Position numbers and translations under genes: made by a program. Positions 30,701 to 40,677 of a stretch of 64,000 nucleotides of DNA are shown in pieces; position 1 is the first letter of the stretch; each line of letters opens with the position of its first letter. The DNA comes from Nymphaea colorata (lineage: Eukaryota > Streptophyta > Magnoliopsida > Nymphaeales > Nymphaeaceae). The stretch lies in assembly GCF_008831285.2 (NCBI RefSeq), contig NC_045142.1, forward strand, positions 9,552,452-9,616,451, given 5' to 3'. The notes below the pieces were generated by a model that was given only the letters and a program-made list of their open reading frames with translations, was not told the origin of the DNA and made no database searches.

Positions 30701-31029
30701 AATTGAGAGTTAGTCTGGTGGAGATGGGCTGAGAAAGCGAGCTCACCTGATTTTATCTTTTCCAATGCTTCATAGAGAGCTCGTTTGTTCTTCTTTGTTA
30801 GCCACTGCAAAGAGAAAATTAACAAACGCAACACCAAAGACCAATTGAGTGAAAGCCTTCAGAAATGACCACAGAACAGAAACGGAACCAAACAGAAGAA
30901 GCTCACTTTGCCAAGGAGATGGATGAAGTGCTCAATGAAGAGGGAGATGAGGACGAGCACGAAGCAGACGACGGCGAAGGCCCAAGTGGGTGTTTCCTGC
31001 AGGGAACGGCCTCCGCCGGCTCCCGCCAT
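24388..31029 (-). CDS. MLO: MLO family seven-transmembrane protein, complete, 15 exons
   Basis: Exons (minus): 31029-30907, 30804-30747, 30646-30366, 30168-30055, 29922-29862, 29765-29677, 28491-28417, 28295-28201, 27943-27894, 27784-27744, 27137-26964, 25452-25417, 25215-25148, 25008-24948, 24846-24388. They sum to 1785 bases, 594 codons plus TGA, with phases matching at every junction. The start gives [20 protein letters not shown], the usual N-terminus before helix 1. Family marks: [77 protein letters not shown]-like loop ending [38 protein letters not shown]-like helix 7, and the calmodulin-binding helix [15 protein letters not shown]. The tail has a Ser/Pro-rich stretch, HHHRH and QFSF near the end. 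Intron 3 has a GC donor (AAG|GCAAGA); the others are GT-AG. MLO proteins are plasma-membrane proteins linked to Ca2+ signalling, mildew susceptibility, and root or pollen growth depending on clade; the clade here is unresolved. Confidence 0.96.
26403..26660 (+). mobile_element. hAT-like MITE copy in MLO intron 11
   Basis: Ends are imperfect inverted repeats: AGGGGCGAAGCCAG on the left and CTGACTCTACCCCT on the right (reverse complement AGGGGTAGAGTCAG). The core shares TTACATGTAAATT, TTTTATATAA, AAAATAATATTT and AAAACTTTAATTC with copies at 28745, 33165, 34675 and, inverted, 36366. A 56-bp segment (ATGGCTCCAATTCAAAGAAA onward) is duplicated in tandem inside this copy. The hAT affiliation rests on the terminal motif only. 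Confidence 0.75.
27192..27241. repeat. (TA)n microsatellite in MLO intron 10
   Basis: TA repeat interrupted once by G at 27221. Confidence 0.95.
27685..27726. repeat. (GA)n microsatellite close to the MLO exon 10 donor
   Basis: About 21 GA units; on the transcribed strand this is a CU tract starting roughly 16 bases after the 5' splice site (27743-27742). Confidence 0.95.
27992..28155. mobile_element. GTTGCC-MITE copy in MLO intron 8
   Basis: Inverted ends GTTGCCAGATGATTAAAATT and, at the right, AAATTTTAACCATCAGGAAA then GGCAAC. It fills most of intron 8 (27944-28200). Related copies are at 56632 and 61395. The superfamily is uncertain. Confidence 0.7.
28745..28920 (+). mobile_element. hAT-like MITE copy in MLO intron 6
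   Basis: Shares AAATTTTAAAAAATTTTACC, TGTTTTATATAAAAATTTTG, AAAAATGATATTT, GATCAAAATTTAGAAACTTT and ATGAAAATTTT with the other copies. The left end reads AGGGGCAGCTAAGG and the right end is degraded. Confidence 0.72.
29240..29550. repeat. GGATCGGGTC-type dispersed repeat in MLO intron 6
   Basis: Opens GCATCGGATCGGGTCGGC and closes with GGATCC...GGGTCCG and GACCCATTGACATGGGCC. Similar name-less repeats rich in CGGGT/GGATCC occur at 35417-35715 and 41631-42005. Probably an old non-autonomous transposon; no terminus is clean. Confidence 0.45.
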
Positions 31030-31801
31030 CCTCTCAGAGCCCGCAGATGATTCAGGGGCGAAGAAGAGAGTTATTCTTTCTGCTTCTGCTGCTCCTGTTG
31101 CTGCTGCGTGGAGTCTCTTAAATTTCGACCGCTCAGCTTCGGTGGTCAAAGTCGTTGATAAGCAGGACGGAGTAAGGGGAAGGAAAGAAGTGGGTGTCAT
31201 GGGGACGGTGGCCCGCGGGATTTGTGTAAACGAAAGAAAGCTTAATCAAAATCCAGGGGAGTACGTCCCTTTTGTAAAAACACACTCTGACTGCCTAATG
31301 AGTACAAAGAAGTGGACCTTCCATTTGGTTCCACATAAGAAGTCTACAGTATTGGAAATTTGGAAATATTGTTGGTTGTTTATTATTATTATTAAATTAT
31401 CGTTTTTTTTCCCTTTTTTATGATCAAACTGTCGAAGCACATCAAAATTCATATGACACTTGATTCAACTGAAGAAGAGGTGATCGAGCATAAGTTCCAG
31501 ACATACTCAAACCTTCAAAACAACAGCAGAGATACATGAAATACATGAAAGCTGGTGTGTAGCAGACCAGCACCATCTAATCAAAAGTTTCTTCAAAAAG
31601 ACTTGAAACTATACTATGATTATTACAACAGAGTTTGTGCATGGCCAGCTCCGCCACTAATTGAAAGACAATATCATTACAAGAACGCACGCAACGTGGC
31701 TTCAAGTCTTAAGCTGACGTCCTTCTTTTACCTCCTGTATAGTTATATTTGATTGCTGACGTTGTCAGTCGTCCCATACAAGGAAAAATTTCTTAGTTAG
31801 C

Positions 31802-31832
<31 letters not shown>

Positions 31833-32999
31833 CATATATTTATTATTTATTTACTTATTTATAGAAGAAAGAGGGGGGAGAGAGAGAGATTTATTTTGAC
31901 TCTGTCTGGTGAGCAAAAATGGAAATGGATATATATATATATATATTTATTTATTTTGACCCAGTCTGGAGGGCTCAACTGCTGAAGGTTGGATCTGGGC
32001 ATTTAGTAGAATGGGGACCCACTTAAAAGGAAAACATACCCGTTCTAAGAAGCTTGGTTCCGAGAACCTTGAAAGTCTTGAACCACGAGTGAATCTGTGG
32101 GAGAAAAAAATGTGAAACAAAAAGCGCCTTTAGAGCTGATGAATAGACGTTGACAGAAAGCTGCAAAGGTTGTTGGCTCTAGAGTTTTCAACGTGTCGTC
32201 TCCATATCCAGTTGAAACCTAGAGGACGCTTGCTTTCCTTGTCATTAGAAGAGAAAATTACTGGCAGCAAATCTGACTAAGTTTTATGTGATTTTAAATC
32301 TTCGCTTCCACCATGTCAGGAAATGTTGCTGTATGATAGTATAGGTGAAAGAGGACTAGCGACGAGACGAGACGCAAGTTTCAAGGACTTCAGCAAAAGC
32401 ATCGTACCAATCCACGATGAAAGAGAGACGACAATCTCAAGCATGCAACAGTAATCTCAAGCATAATACCATTTTCATTGATTGGAATGTTCATTGACCC
32501 ACACTTTGCCATTATATATTTCATTTTATATAATACAAATGATTCAATTAGAAAGTCTTTGTGAAGAAACATCTACTAATTTGTATTTTGATATTCTATG
32601 TCTTCTTTGAAAGGTATACTTTTCATAAATCATATACGCAAGATATAAACAAGAAGAAGAAATACGAATTTATGTAAATATGTTGTTTGATCTTCAAATT
32701 TGTATAGAACGGTGCTTGTGTTATAATATAGGGGATTCAATGGGTTCACTTGTACGTTTTTCTACTGGTTCATAAAAGTACAATCATATGAACAAATGCA
32801 CAAAAGTTCACGACTATATGACGTAAGAAGAAATATCAAACTATTATTTAGATTTATAAGAATTTTATATTCAACAAAAATTGATGTAGATGCCAGTTTA
32901 ATTTTTCATGACCTTTTTGTTCTTATTTCTCACGCTTTGCGCCCATCTGCCCCTTTAAATCTTTAAAAAATGCGTAAAAACATTTGAGCAACCTGGTAT

Positions 33000-33043
<44 letters not shown>

Positions 33044-33164
33044 AGAATTTTTTTGTCGAAGTTTAAATAGAAAAATCTTCTGGCCTCTCACAACATTATA
33101 ATACATGATTAGGCTGTGCATTTAATCACATTCACACAATACATGCATTACATCAAGCACCTGA
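31030..33164. other. Upstream region of MLO and intergenic DNA
   Basis: Directly upstream of the MLO ATG (31030-31150) the minus strand is rich in CAG/GCAGCAACAGG, probably 5' UTR. No clear TATA box could be assigned. Further up are short (TA)n tracts (31808-31829, 31930-31946, 33002-33038) and no recognisable gene. Confidence 0.45.
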
Positions 33165-33335
33165 GAGGCAAAGCCAAGATGGGCCTTGGCTCCACCTCAA
33201 AAAAAACATACATTAAATTTTAAAAAAATTTAGTTGTTTTATATAAAAATTTTAAAAAATAATATTTTGGTCTTAATCAAAATTTAGAAACTTTAATTCG
33301 ATCCGCTCATGAAAATTTTTGGTCTGCTCCTCTCC
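33165..33335 (+). mobile_element. hAT-like MITE copy
   Basis: Left end GAGGCAAAGCCAAGATGGGC; core TTAAATTTTAAAAAAATTTA, GTTGTTTTATATAAAAATTT, AATCAAAATTTAGAAACTTT; right end GAAAATTTTTGGTCTGCTCC. Same family as the copies at 26403, 28745, 34675 and 36366. Confidence 0.75.
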
Positions 33336-34674
33336 CTCTCTTTTTTTCTATCTCTCTCTCCCCCCATAGGTACATCACTGAAACTTAATTTCTTGTAACT
33401 ATTATTAATAGCAACAACCTTGTCAACGATTGATAGAAAAAGGAAAGGAAGTCAAGCCGAAGTCCTTAGATCAAGTTTCATTCTTGTTATTTTATTCCAG
33501 AAGCTTTTCTGTAATGCGAAGGGAGTCCAGCTAAAAATAGTTGCAAGTCCAACTTTGTTTAAACATTAATACAGTAATCTTTGTCTGTAACCTTTCACCA
33601 ATCCAGGTGCCGGAGAGCCAAACGATTTCTTGTGTCTGAAGTTCGATGCTTTCTTAATTAGAAGGAGAACGTTAGAAAACCGACGCCTTGAGCCGCCTTC
33701 TTTCACTTTCCCATCTTTCAAGAAACCGAAGTGCGACGTTCTTCCCTTGTTGAAATCTTATTCATGACTTGGTCGATGCCGTACCACCCACGATGTTAGC
33801 TATGTGGACGTCTTCCTTGTCCGTTAAGTTACCAGTCAAACTCAGCAGCAGCAAAAAACTCCCGCGATTTCGCCGCGACTTTCCACATTTCTGTCAGCGT
33901 CCGCCATACTATGTAAATGGTTGGCGTTTTGGCAGGATCCAGTCCAGCCTTTATCAAATTCCACTAGCATGATATCCAAAATTTTAATATTTTACATCTT
34001 CTTAATATTGGATATGAGACTTGGATTTAGTTAGACCTTATTTTTAATATTTGATTTGGATCCAACATGCATAAAATATGAAATTCATATGCAATTGAGT
34101 CGAACGTTGACTGGATCTCTTGTGGGATATAAGATTCGAGCCCAGATTTAGTTGTCAAACTATTATTGGGACTAATGCGGGACCAAATTTGTTTACCAGA
34201 TCCAGTTGAATGGATTTGGAATAGAAGTATTTAAGTGGTTGCAAGGTTTCAGTATGGTTGTTGCTTCCAGCTATAGCATCCAAATTGGTAGCCATGCCTC
34301 GCCATGCCAGCCGGTGCCGGATGCGGGCGTAAAATGATGTGGGCAACTGCCCACCCCAGTCCTATACGTTGCCTTACTTACATATAATACCCTCTTAATG
34401 TTTACTAATTTCTAATAAAATACAAATAAAAAAAGAAAAAGGCTGCTCTCTTTTGTATTTATTCTTTTTTTTTAATAAAAGGATTATGAAGCCCATTCTC
34501 CCAGCAATTTATGCCGGAACTTTACTTATTTCTACACAGGGGCCTCTTAAGATTAATTAAATTATTGTGCCCTGGCTGGAAATTCATGGCTCCACTACTT
34601 ACAAAACATGGCCTTTTTGACTAGGTTCCAGTCAACCAGTCCTTGACGTCTAAGTCTTTGCTTGCAATTGGGTG
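33336..34674. other. Intergenic, no gene recognised
   Basis: Mixed sequence with a CT-rich tract at 33335-33365 and a GGATCC/GGATTTGGAT-rich stretch at 33995-34220. The short frame at 33769-33972 has no recognisable domain. Confidence 0.4.
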
Positions 34675-34865
34675 GGGGTGGGGCGGATCCAAGGTAGGGC
34701 ATTGGTTCCACCTCAAAATTTTTCAAAAAAAAATTACATGTAAATTTTAAAAAATTTCATTTGTTTTACATAAAATTTTTAAAAAATGATATTTTGAACC
34801 CAATCAAAATTTAAAAACTTTAATTGGGACTGTCTCATGAAAAATTTTTGGCTTTGCTCCTGCGT
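34675..34865 (+). mobile_element. hAT-like MITE copy
   Basis: Left end GGGGCGGATCCAAGGTAGGG; core TTACATGTAAATTTTAAAAA, TTTTACATAAAATTTTTAAA, AATCAAAATTTAAAAACTTT; right end ATGAAAAATTTTTGGCTTTG then CTCC. The internal ACATGTAA is shared with the 26403 and 36366 copies. Confidence 0.75.
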
Positions 34866-35416
34866 GACCGAATGGTCCATCTATAAATGTATGTCAATTA
34901 TGACAACAAAACCGTTGTTGGAACATAGTGCTTCTATGTTGTATGCATGCATGTGTCTAGGCTGGGCTGGACCAGGCCAATGAGCTCAGCAGCCACTATA
35001 GGCCGGCATTGGCAAGCTCTGCTGGGCTGCCATGCCCCTACATGTGGCAATGGCAGAGCCAGGAAGGCCGGAAATCTGTGATATAAATTTCATCCAAATT
35101 CTCATAACCCTAGTGAAAATTTTTAAAAACTTTATAATAACCCCCGCCAAAAAAAAGAAAATCAGATCTCCACTCTTGTTGGAAGGCAAACCATGATCAG
35201 CCCTTGTACGCTTCAACTTTCATTGGGGTCAAATTTCCAACCCTGAATGGAGTACTCTATTGAGTTCAACGGCGATTCCAGACAATTTTTGTTCTCATCT
35301 TGTTTTTGTTTAACAAAATGCCAAAAATATAAGCAAGTGAAAAATCAAAACTGGCAGCGTATGTACAATACTAAGGTTGTCAGACGCCTGTGTTCATGAC
35401 ACTTATCCTAAAGAGT

Positions 35417-35715
35417 AAACCTGGGCATCGGACCAGCCTGATAAAGAGTCAGACTTGGGCTGACTCGACACCCGAAACCTAAGCTCGGCTTGATTAAATT
35501 AAAAAAATATATTTTTAATATAAAATAATATATAGATATAATTAATTGTAATAAAATATTACAATTATATATAACAATTAATAAAATATGCATTAAATAA
35601 ATCTTATCATGCCGAACCCAGCTTAATCAGGCCCACTTGAGCCAGGTCCGTGCCCTTTTTTTGAGTTCGGGTCTGAGTCAGGCTGAGTATCGGGTACCCA
35701 TGAATACCTGACCCC
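35417..35715. repeat. GGGTC/CCGAAC-type dispersed repeat with AT-rich centre
   Basis: GC-rich flanks (GGGCATCGGACCAGCC...GACTCGACACCCGAAACC and GCCGAACCCAGC...GGTCTGAGTCAGGC...GGGTACCC) enclose 110 bases of AT-rich DNA. The structure suggests an old MITE; boundaries are uncertain. Confidence 0.45.
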
Positions 35716-36365
35716 ACACACAACCTTACTTAGGAGTAGGTCAAAAACATGCCGAAAGTAGGTCAGAAATCAGAAATCTACATGTCATGCACTAAAGCTG
35801 CGTACTTTAATCATGTCTCGTTAAAAAGAGCAAAAATACGTATCTAAAAGGGAAAAAAAAACTAGAAATAATAGTACAAAACACAGGTACTCAAAACACG
35901 ATGATTACTCGATCGAGCTCAACCTTTTTATTTCACGGGCTTAGTTGGAGCCCGAGTCTTAAGCTGCCGAGCCGGGTCTGTAAGAGGATGTTTTTCTTAA
36001 GCCATGTTAATTTGGTTTGGGATTGGTTCTCCAAGTACTTAAAACACCTGGCTTTTTAACATTGATCTGGAAATTATAATGCTTGTAATAGTTTGGGAAA
36101 CCCAAAAAAATGACTAGGTTTTTTTAGTTATCTCATCCTTTTGATATTTTTCTTTAAATTCTAGAATTTTCTTCAAAAATGTATATATTAAAATAAGTTG
36201 GCAGCCATAATTTTACATTTTCAAACAAATATTCCTTGAATACATGCAAACATAACATCGAACTGTAATCAATAGTGACAGATTTGAGCCTTTATTTTTC
36301 CGAAAAACCTTTAATCTCTGCATTTTTTCATGAGACTTTAGTTTAGAGAGATAGAGGGAGAGAGG

Positions 36366-36502
36366 TAGGAGCAGAGCCAAAAAAATTTCATGAAACTAGC
36401 AGAATTAAAGTTTATAAATTTTCACTGTTGCCAAAATATCATTTTTCGAAATTTTTATATAAAACAACTAAATTTTTTTAAAATTTACATGTAATTTTTT
36501 TT
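36366..36502 (-). mobile_element. hAT-like MITE copy, inverted
   Basis: Reads AGGAGCAGAGCCAAAAAAAT, GAATTAAAGTTTATAAATTT, AAAATATCATTTTTCGAAAT, TATATAAAACAACTAAATTT, AAAATTTACATGTAATTTTT: the reverse complement of the family core. It abuts the first unit of the duplication at 36503. Confidence 0.78.
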
Positions 36503-37932
36503 TTCTTGATTTAATTTGTTCAAACGTTAGGTTGAAGATCTTTGGTTTTTTCAAAAAAGACATTCTTATTTACTCTCCTGTCCAAACAGTAGGAAAAGGT
36601 TGAAGATCTTTTTGCGAAAGTTCTAATATCCAGTTATTACTTGATATTTGAGCTAACCAAAACCTCCTTAATGACGTCGAGATCTTATTGCCAAGGCTCA
36701 AAAGTTTGACTGAGAAAATCTTTAAAAAATAAAAAAGAAAACCTTAATGAAGAACAAAGATTTTTGGATACGAGACATAAGACAGAACTTCCCTTTCGCT
36801 ATCCAGAAATTTCAGGGGCCACAAAGAGAAAATGGACGCCGTAGTCGTCGGTGAACCAATGCATCATCAGTCTATTTGTCAAGTAATAGTTGTTGATTAT
36901 TTGCATAAAAAATCAAAGATGCCTTACATGTGGACAAATTCATAAGATTGGCATTTAATGTCATATGTTCAAGCTGTTGCACCCCCTTTTGGACCCCAAG
37001 CTCAAATTAGAAATCACTCATGGAATATATAGCGCTAAGAATCAATCAACAAAGTATAAACCGATAACATAATAATAATAATCTTCCCTAGTCTTACTAA
37101 AGCCGTAGCCATTGCCAACGATGTGGACAAACATAGAGATGACAACCTGTGTTTTCAGGGAAATGAATAGTAAACTTTATCTGACTTTCATAAAAGGCTT
37201 CTCCCCTTGGTTTTTCTCTTTTTCTTGATTTAATTTGTTAAACATTCAAGTTTTTTCTTTACTTGCCTGTCCAAACAGTAGGAAAAGCTTGAAGATCTTA
37301 TTACCAACCTTCTAATATCCAGTTGTTTCTTGATATGTGAGCTAACCAAACCGGCTTAATGACCTCGAGATCTTATACCAAAGGTTCAAGAAGTTTGAGT
37401 GAGAAGTACTTTGAAAGTTTTAAAAAGAAAAAAGCTTAATGAATAACAAAGATAAGGTTTGAAAATGACAACGAAAATTTTGGATACGAGAGATGCGATT
37501 GAACATACCTTTCGCTACCGTTGAGATATGGTTTTGTCTAGTAGTAAGCCATCTCCTTGGAAGGCATGCGTGTAAATCTCCTCAACTTCCACATTCTTAG
37601 CAACCAAATTAATATTTCTTTCTGATTGACTGATTTCGGTGGCCACAAGGAGAGAATGGACGCCATAGTCTTCCATAAAGCGAAGCATCTGTCTATTTGT
37701 CAAGTAGTAGTTGTTGATTTTTTCGCATGAAAAAATCAAAGATGCCTTCCATGGTGGACAAATTCATCTTTAAAGTCAGACCCCAATCTCAAATTAGAAA
37801 TCACTCATAGAATATAGAGAGCTAAGAATCAATAAACAAAGTACAAACCAAGAACATAATAATAATCTTCCTTATTCTTACTAAAGCTGCAGCCATTGGC
37901 AACGATGTTGACAAGCATAGAGATGACAACCT
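36503..37932. repeat. Tandem duplication, units of about 650 and 714 bp
   Basis: Unit A is 36503-37150 and unit B 37219-37932. Both start CTTGATTTAATTTGTT and share CTGTCCAAACAGTAGGAAAA, CTAATATCCAGTTGTT or ...TTAT, GAGCTAACCAAA, TTTTGGATACGAGA, CTGTCTATTTGTCAAGTA, AAAAAATCAAAGATGCCTT, CAAATTAGAAATCACTCAT and ending ATAGAGATGACAACCT. Unit B has about 110 bases near 37519-37632 that A lacks; A has about 50 bases near 36945-36995 that B lacks. Confidence 0.85.
37515..37739 (-). CDS. Unidentified ORF in duplication unit B (doubtful exon)
   Basis: A 74-codon minus-strand frame starting MIFSCEKINNYYLTNRQMLR and containing MEDYGVHSLLVATEISQSER. Unit A keeps a broken version of the first half. Amino-acid composition is protein-like rather than low-complexity, and minus-strand sequence further left, toward 38080, is on the opposite side and encodes hydrophobic stretches in broken frames. 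I recognise no family. It may be an exon fragment of a decayed gene, or chance. Confidence 0.25.
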   Translation of the reverse strand: MIFSCEKINNYYLTNRQMLRFMEDYGVHSLLVATEISQSERNINLVAKNVEVEEIYTHAFQGDGLLLDKTISQR

Positions 37933-38519
37933 ATAGCGCAAGAAATATTTGCAATTGAGGCGCACTCTTAAGGCTATAGGAGTTGACAATGATGCCAGCA
38001 AAAATAGAAAGGGGAACTATGGTGACGGACAAGGCAAGGAACTTGAAAATAACTGCACCAGTTGACGAGATTGATGACTATATTGGCAAGAATACTACCA
38101 ATGATGTCAAGGATGATGAAGTTGCAAAAGATCACATTAAGGTATAAGGAAAGAATCAGATAGCAATCTTGAATTCAAGCATGATTTTTTCAAGAATAAA
38201 TTAAGCTGCTAATTAAGTTTGAAGCATAAGGCATGGAACCTGATTGCAGCATATAGCAACCATTAAAGATAATTTCGGTATTTGCTCTTAGGCGAGCAGG
38301 TTGGCTCTTTTATTTGTTTAGTATTTCTTTTTCTCTTTCTTTCCTTGTATAAAAATGTGGATGTAGGCAAGCCAGCTTCAGCCTTGTGTGGTAGGATTTT
38401 ATGAAAATTGAACCGCTTAAAAGTTGTGTCTGATCATTACTTTATGATATCAGAGCTAATCAATGAATTTTAGTTCACTTACGGCTAATAGCCATCCTCT
38501 TCATCAACTTACCTATATT

Positions 38520-38665
38520 CCTCCTCTCGAAAGCCCTGTTTGGATGGAGAGAAAGGAATGGAAAAGAATTGATGAAAAGGAAATGAAAAGTAAGGGACTG
38601 GAGAGAAAATGAAATAGAAGGAAAGAGGTTCCTGCAAAATGTTTGGATAGAAAAGAAAAGAAAGA
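38520..38665. mobile_element. Partial copy of a GTTTGG-type MITE
   Basis: Reads CCCTGTTTGGATGGAGAGAA followed by purine-rich GGAAAAGGAAATG repeats and a second GTTTGGATAGAAAAGAAAAG. It resembles the left half of the complete element at 50866-51258; the right half is missing. Confidence 0.55.
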
Positions 38666-38983
38666 AAATAAATTATTAAAAAAAATTATATGTAGCTTAA
38701 TTTTCATTTTATTTATTGTATTTATTTTTATTTAATTTTTAAATGACTTTTAGATGTTCTTATCACCACAAGTTTCTAGACCATCCCATACACATATGTA
38801 AAAAAATATGGTCACCATAAAAGGTCATGCGTGTGTGTGCATAAAAAAAAAGGTAATCCATTATCCATCAGACTGAATTTCAAAGCATCATTTTTAAGCT
38901 TCGACAATCTTAAAAAATGTTGGTTGCAGTGAAAATAAAAAACATAAAAAGACAGAAAAAAGAAAAAAAGAAAAGAAAAGTAG

Positions 38984-39205
38984 TGTCTAGGTGTATCAGA
39001 GTCTCACGTCATACCTAGATGTGTCCCAATGTCTAGGCACACTAGAGCCTCGTCTCACACCCACCTTCTAGTGTCTATGCGCACTGGATCCTCGTCTCAC
39101 ACCTAGATCTGCTCCATATGGTGTCTAGGTGCACCAAAGTCTCACCTCATGCCTTGATGTCTATGCATACCAGAGCTTTGTCTCATGCCTTTAAGTGCCC
39201 CATGT
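38984..39205. repeat. Degenerate minisatellite, about five units of 35-50 bp
   Basis: Units begin GTGTCTAGGTGTATCAGAGT, GTCTAGGCACACTAGAGCCT, GTGTCTATGCGCACTGGATC, GTGTCTAGGTGCACCAAAGT and GATGTCTATGCATACCAGAG. Each continues with CTCRYCTCAYRCC and often TAGATSTGYCCCAT. It lies directly before copia coding homology. Confidence 0.85.
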
Positions 39206-40677
39206 AACCTTTGAGGACGTCTTTAAGTCCTATGCAACTTTTTTAGCATCATGGAGAAGGAACAAGAACGGGCATCTTGTGAAGAAGCCAAAGGGAATCC
39301 TATTTGCACCAAGGCTATTGCAAGACAAACTCAACGCCTTTCATAAAACTGAATTATGGGAGACGACTCACTTGCCAAAGGGAAAACGTGTAGTCGGATA
39401 TAGGTGGGTTCTTAAAATCAAATACGATAATGATGAAATGGTTGTGAAATAGAAGGCTAGACTCTTCGCTAAAGAATATAGTCAGACCCAAGGACTGGAC
39501 TATGAGGAAATGCCTGCTTCAGTAGCAAAAATTAACATTGTTCATAGATTACTTTCAATTGCTTGCAAGTATGACTGGCCATTATTTCAGTTAGAAGTGA
39601 AGAATGTGTTTTTGCATGGGACTTACAGAAAGAGGTTTACATGAAATTGCATCCTAATTGCCCCCAAGAAAATTCAGGATTGCAGGCTATGAACGTCTAT
39701 TTATGAGTTGAAGATATCCTCTTAGGCATGGTACCTTAAACTGAATCAAGCTCTTGAATGACACAACTTCAGGGCAGACAATTTGTTGCTTATTAACAAA
39801 AGTTATGGTGATCTAACCTTGGTTGTCATTTATGCCAACAATAGTACTGTTACCGGAAGCAACTACTTCAAAATTAAAGATACAAAAGAGCTTCTTCAGA
39901 TGACTCGACATAAAGGATTTTGGCCATGGAAATTGCCTATTCCAAGAAAGGACTGTTTATATCTCAAAGAAAATATGTCACTGATTTGTTGAAAGAAACT
40001 GAGAAACTAGGGTGCCACATTTCAAGGAAAGAATTGCAAAAGTAAGCCTAATATGCAAGCTCAAGGTATCTATGTATAGTAGGCAAGCTCATTTATTTAA
40101 CTATTACAAGACCAGATATCAGATATGGAGTGAATCTTGTCAGCTAGCAAATGCATAGTCCCTACAAAGAACACTGGAAGATGGTTGAGAGAACTCTCAG
40201 ATTTCTCAAGGCTGTAGGCCAAGGATATTGATATAAAAGGAATTCACATTTACATCAGGGGCATTTGGATGTTAACCAGGCAAGAGGCATAGATAGAAAA
40301 TCTACCACTGGCTACTATACTTATTTAGGTGAAACTGTTGTATCATAATGCAGTAAAAGACCAAGGGTCTCCTCACATCCAGTGTGGAGCTAGAATATAA
40401 AGCTGTTGCAACAATAGCTAGCAAAATCACCCAGATCAGGACCATGTTAATTGAAATGGGACTTTAGTTCAGGATTTCTACTCTTATGCACTGTGACAAA
40501 CAAGCAGCCATATATATTACCGCAAATAGATTATTTCATGAAAGAATGAAACATGTAGAAATTCATTGTAACTTTCGTAAGAGAACAAGTTTAGAACAGA
40601 GAAATATGCACTCCCTATACCCTAAGAATTCAGAATACTTCATAGATGGGTTAAAACAAGCTATTTCAAATAGTTGA
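39206..40677 (+). pseudogene. Ty1/copia RT-RNase H remnant
   Basis: RT start: LNAFHKTELWETTHLPKGKR, VVGYRWVLKIKYDNDE, then after a stop KARLFAKEYSQTQGLDYEE and FQLEVKNVFLHGT (39330-39625). Decayed middle with LYLKENMSLIC, then RNase H pieces: SVELEYKAVATIASKITQIR (about 40378-40440), MHCDKQAAIYITANRLFHER and TKHVEI-like KHVEIHCNFRKR (40486-40580). At least ten stops or shifts. The YVDD box is reduced to VVIYANNS near 39815. No LTR was identified. Confidence 0.85.

Noticed and set aside
38984-39205. CRISPR-like array
   Set aside because: The units are contiguous and degenerate without unique spacers, and the DNA is a plant nuclear genome.
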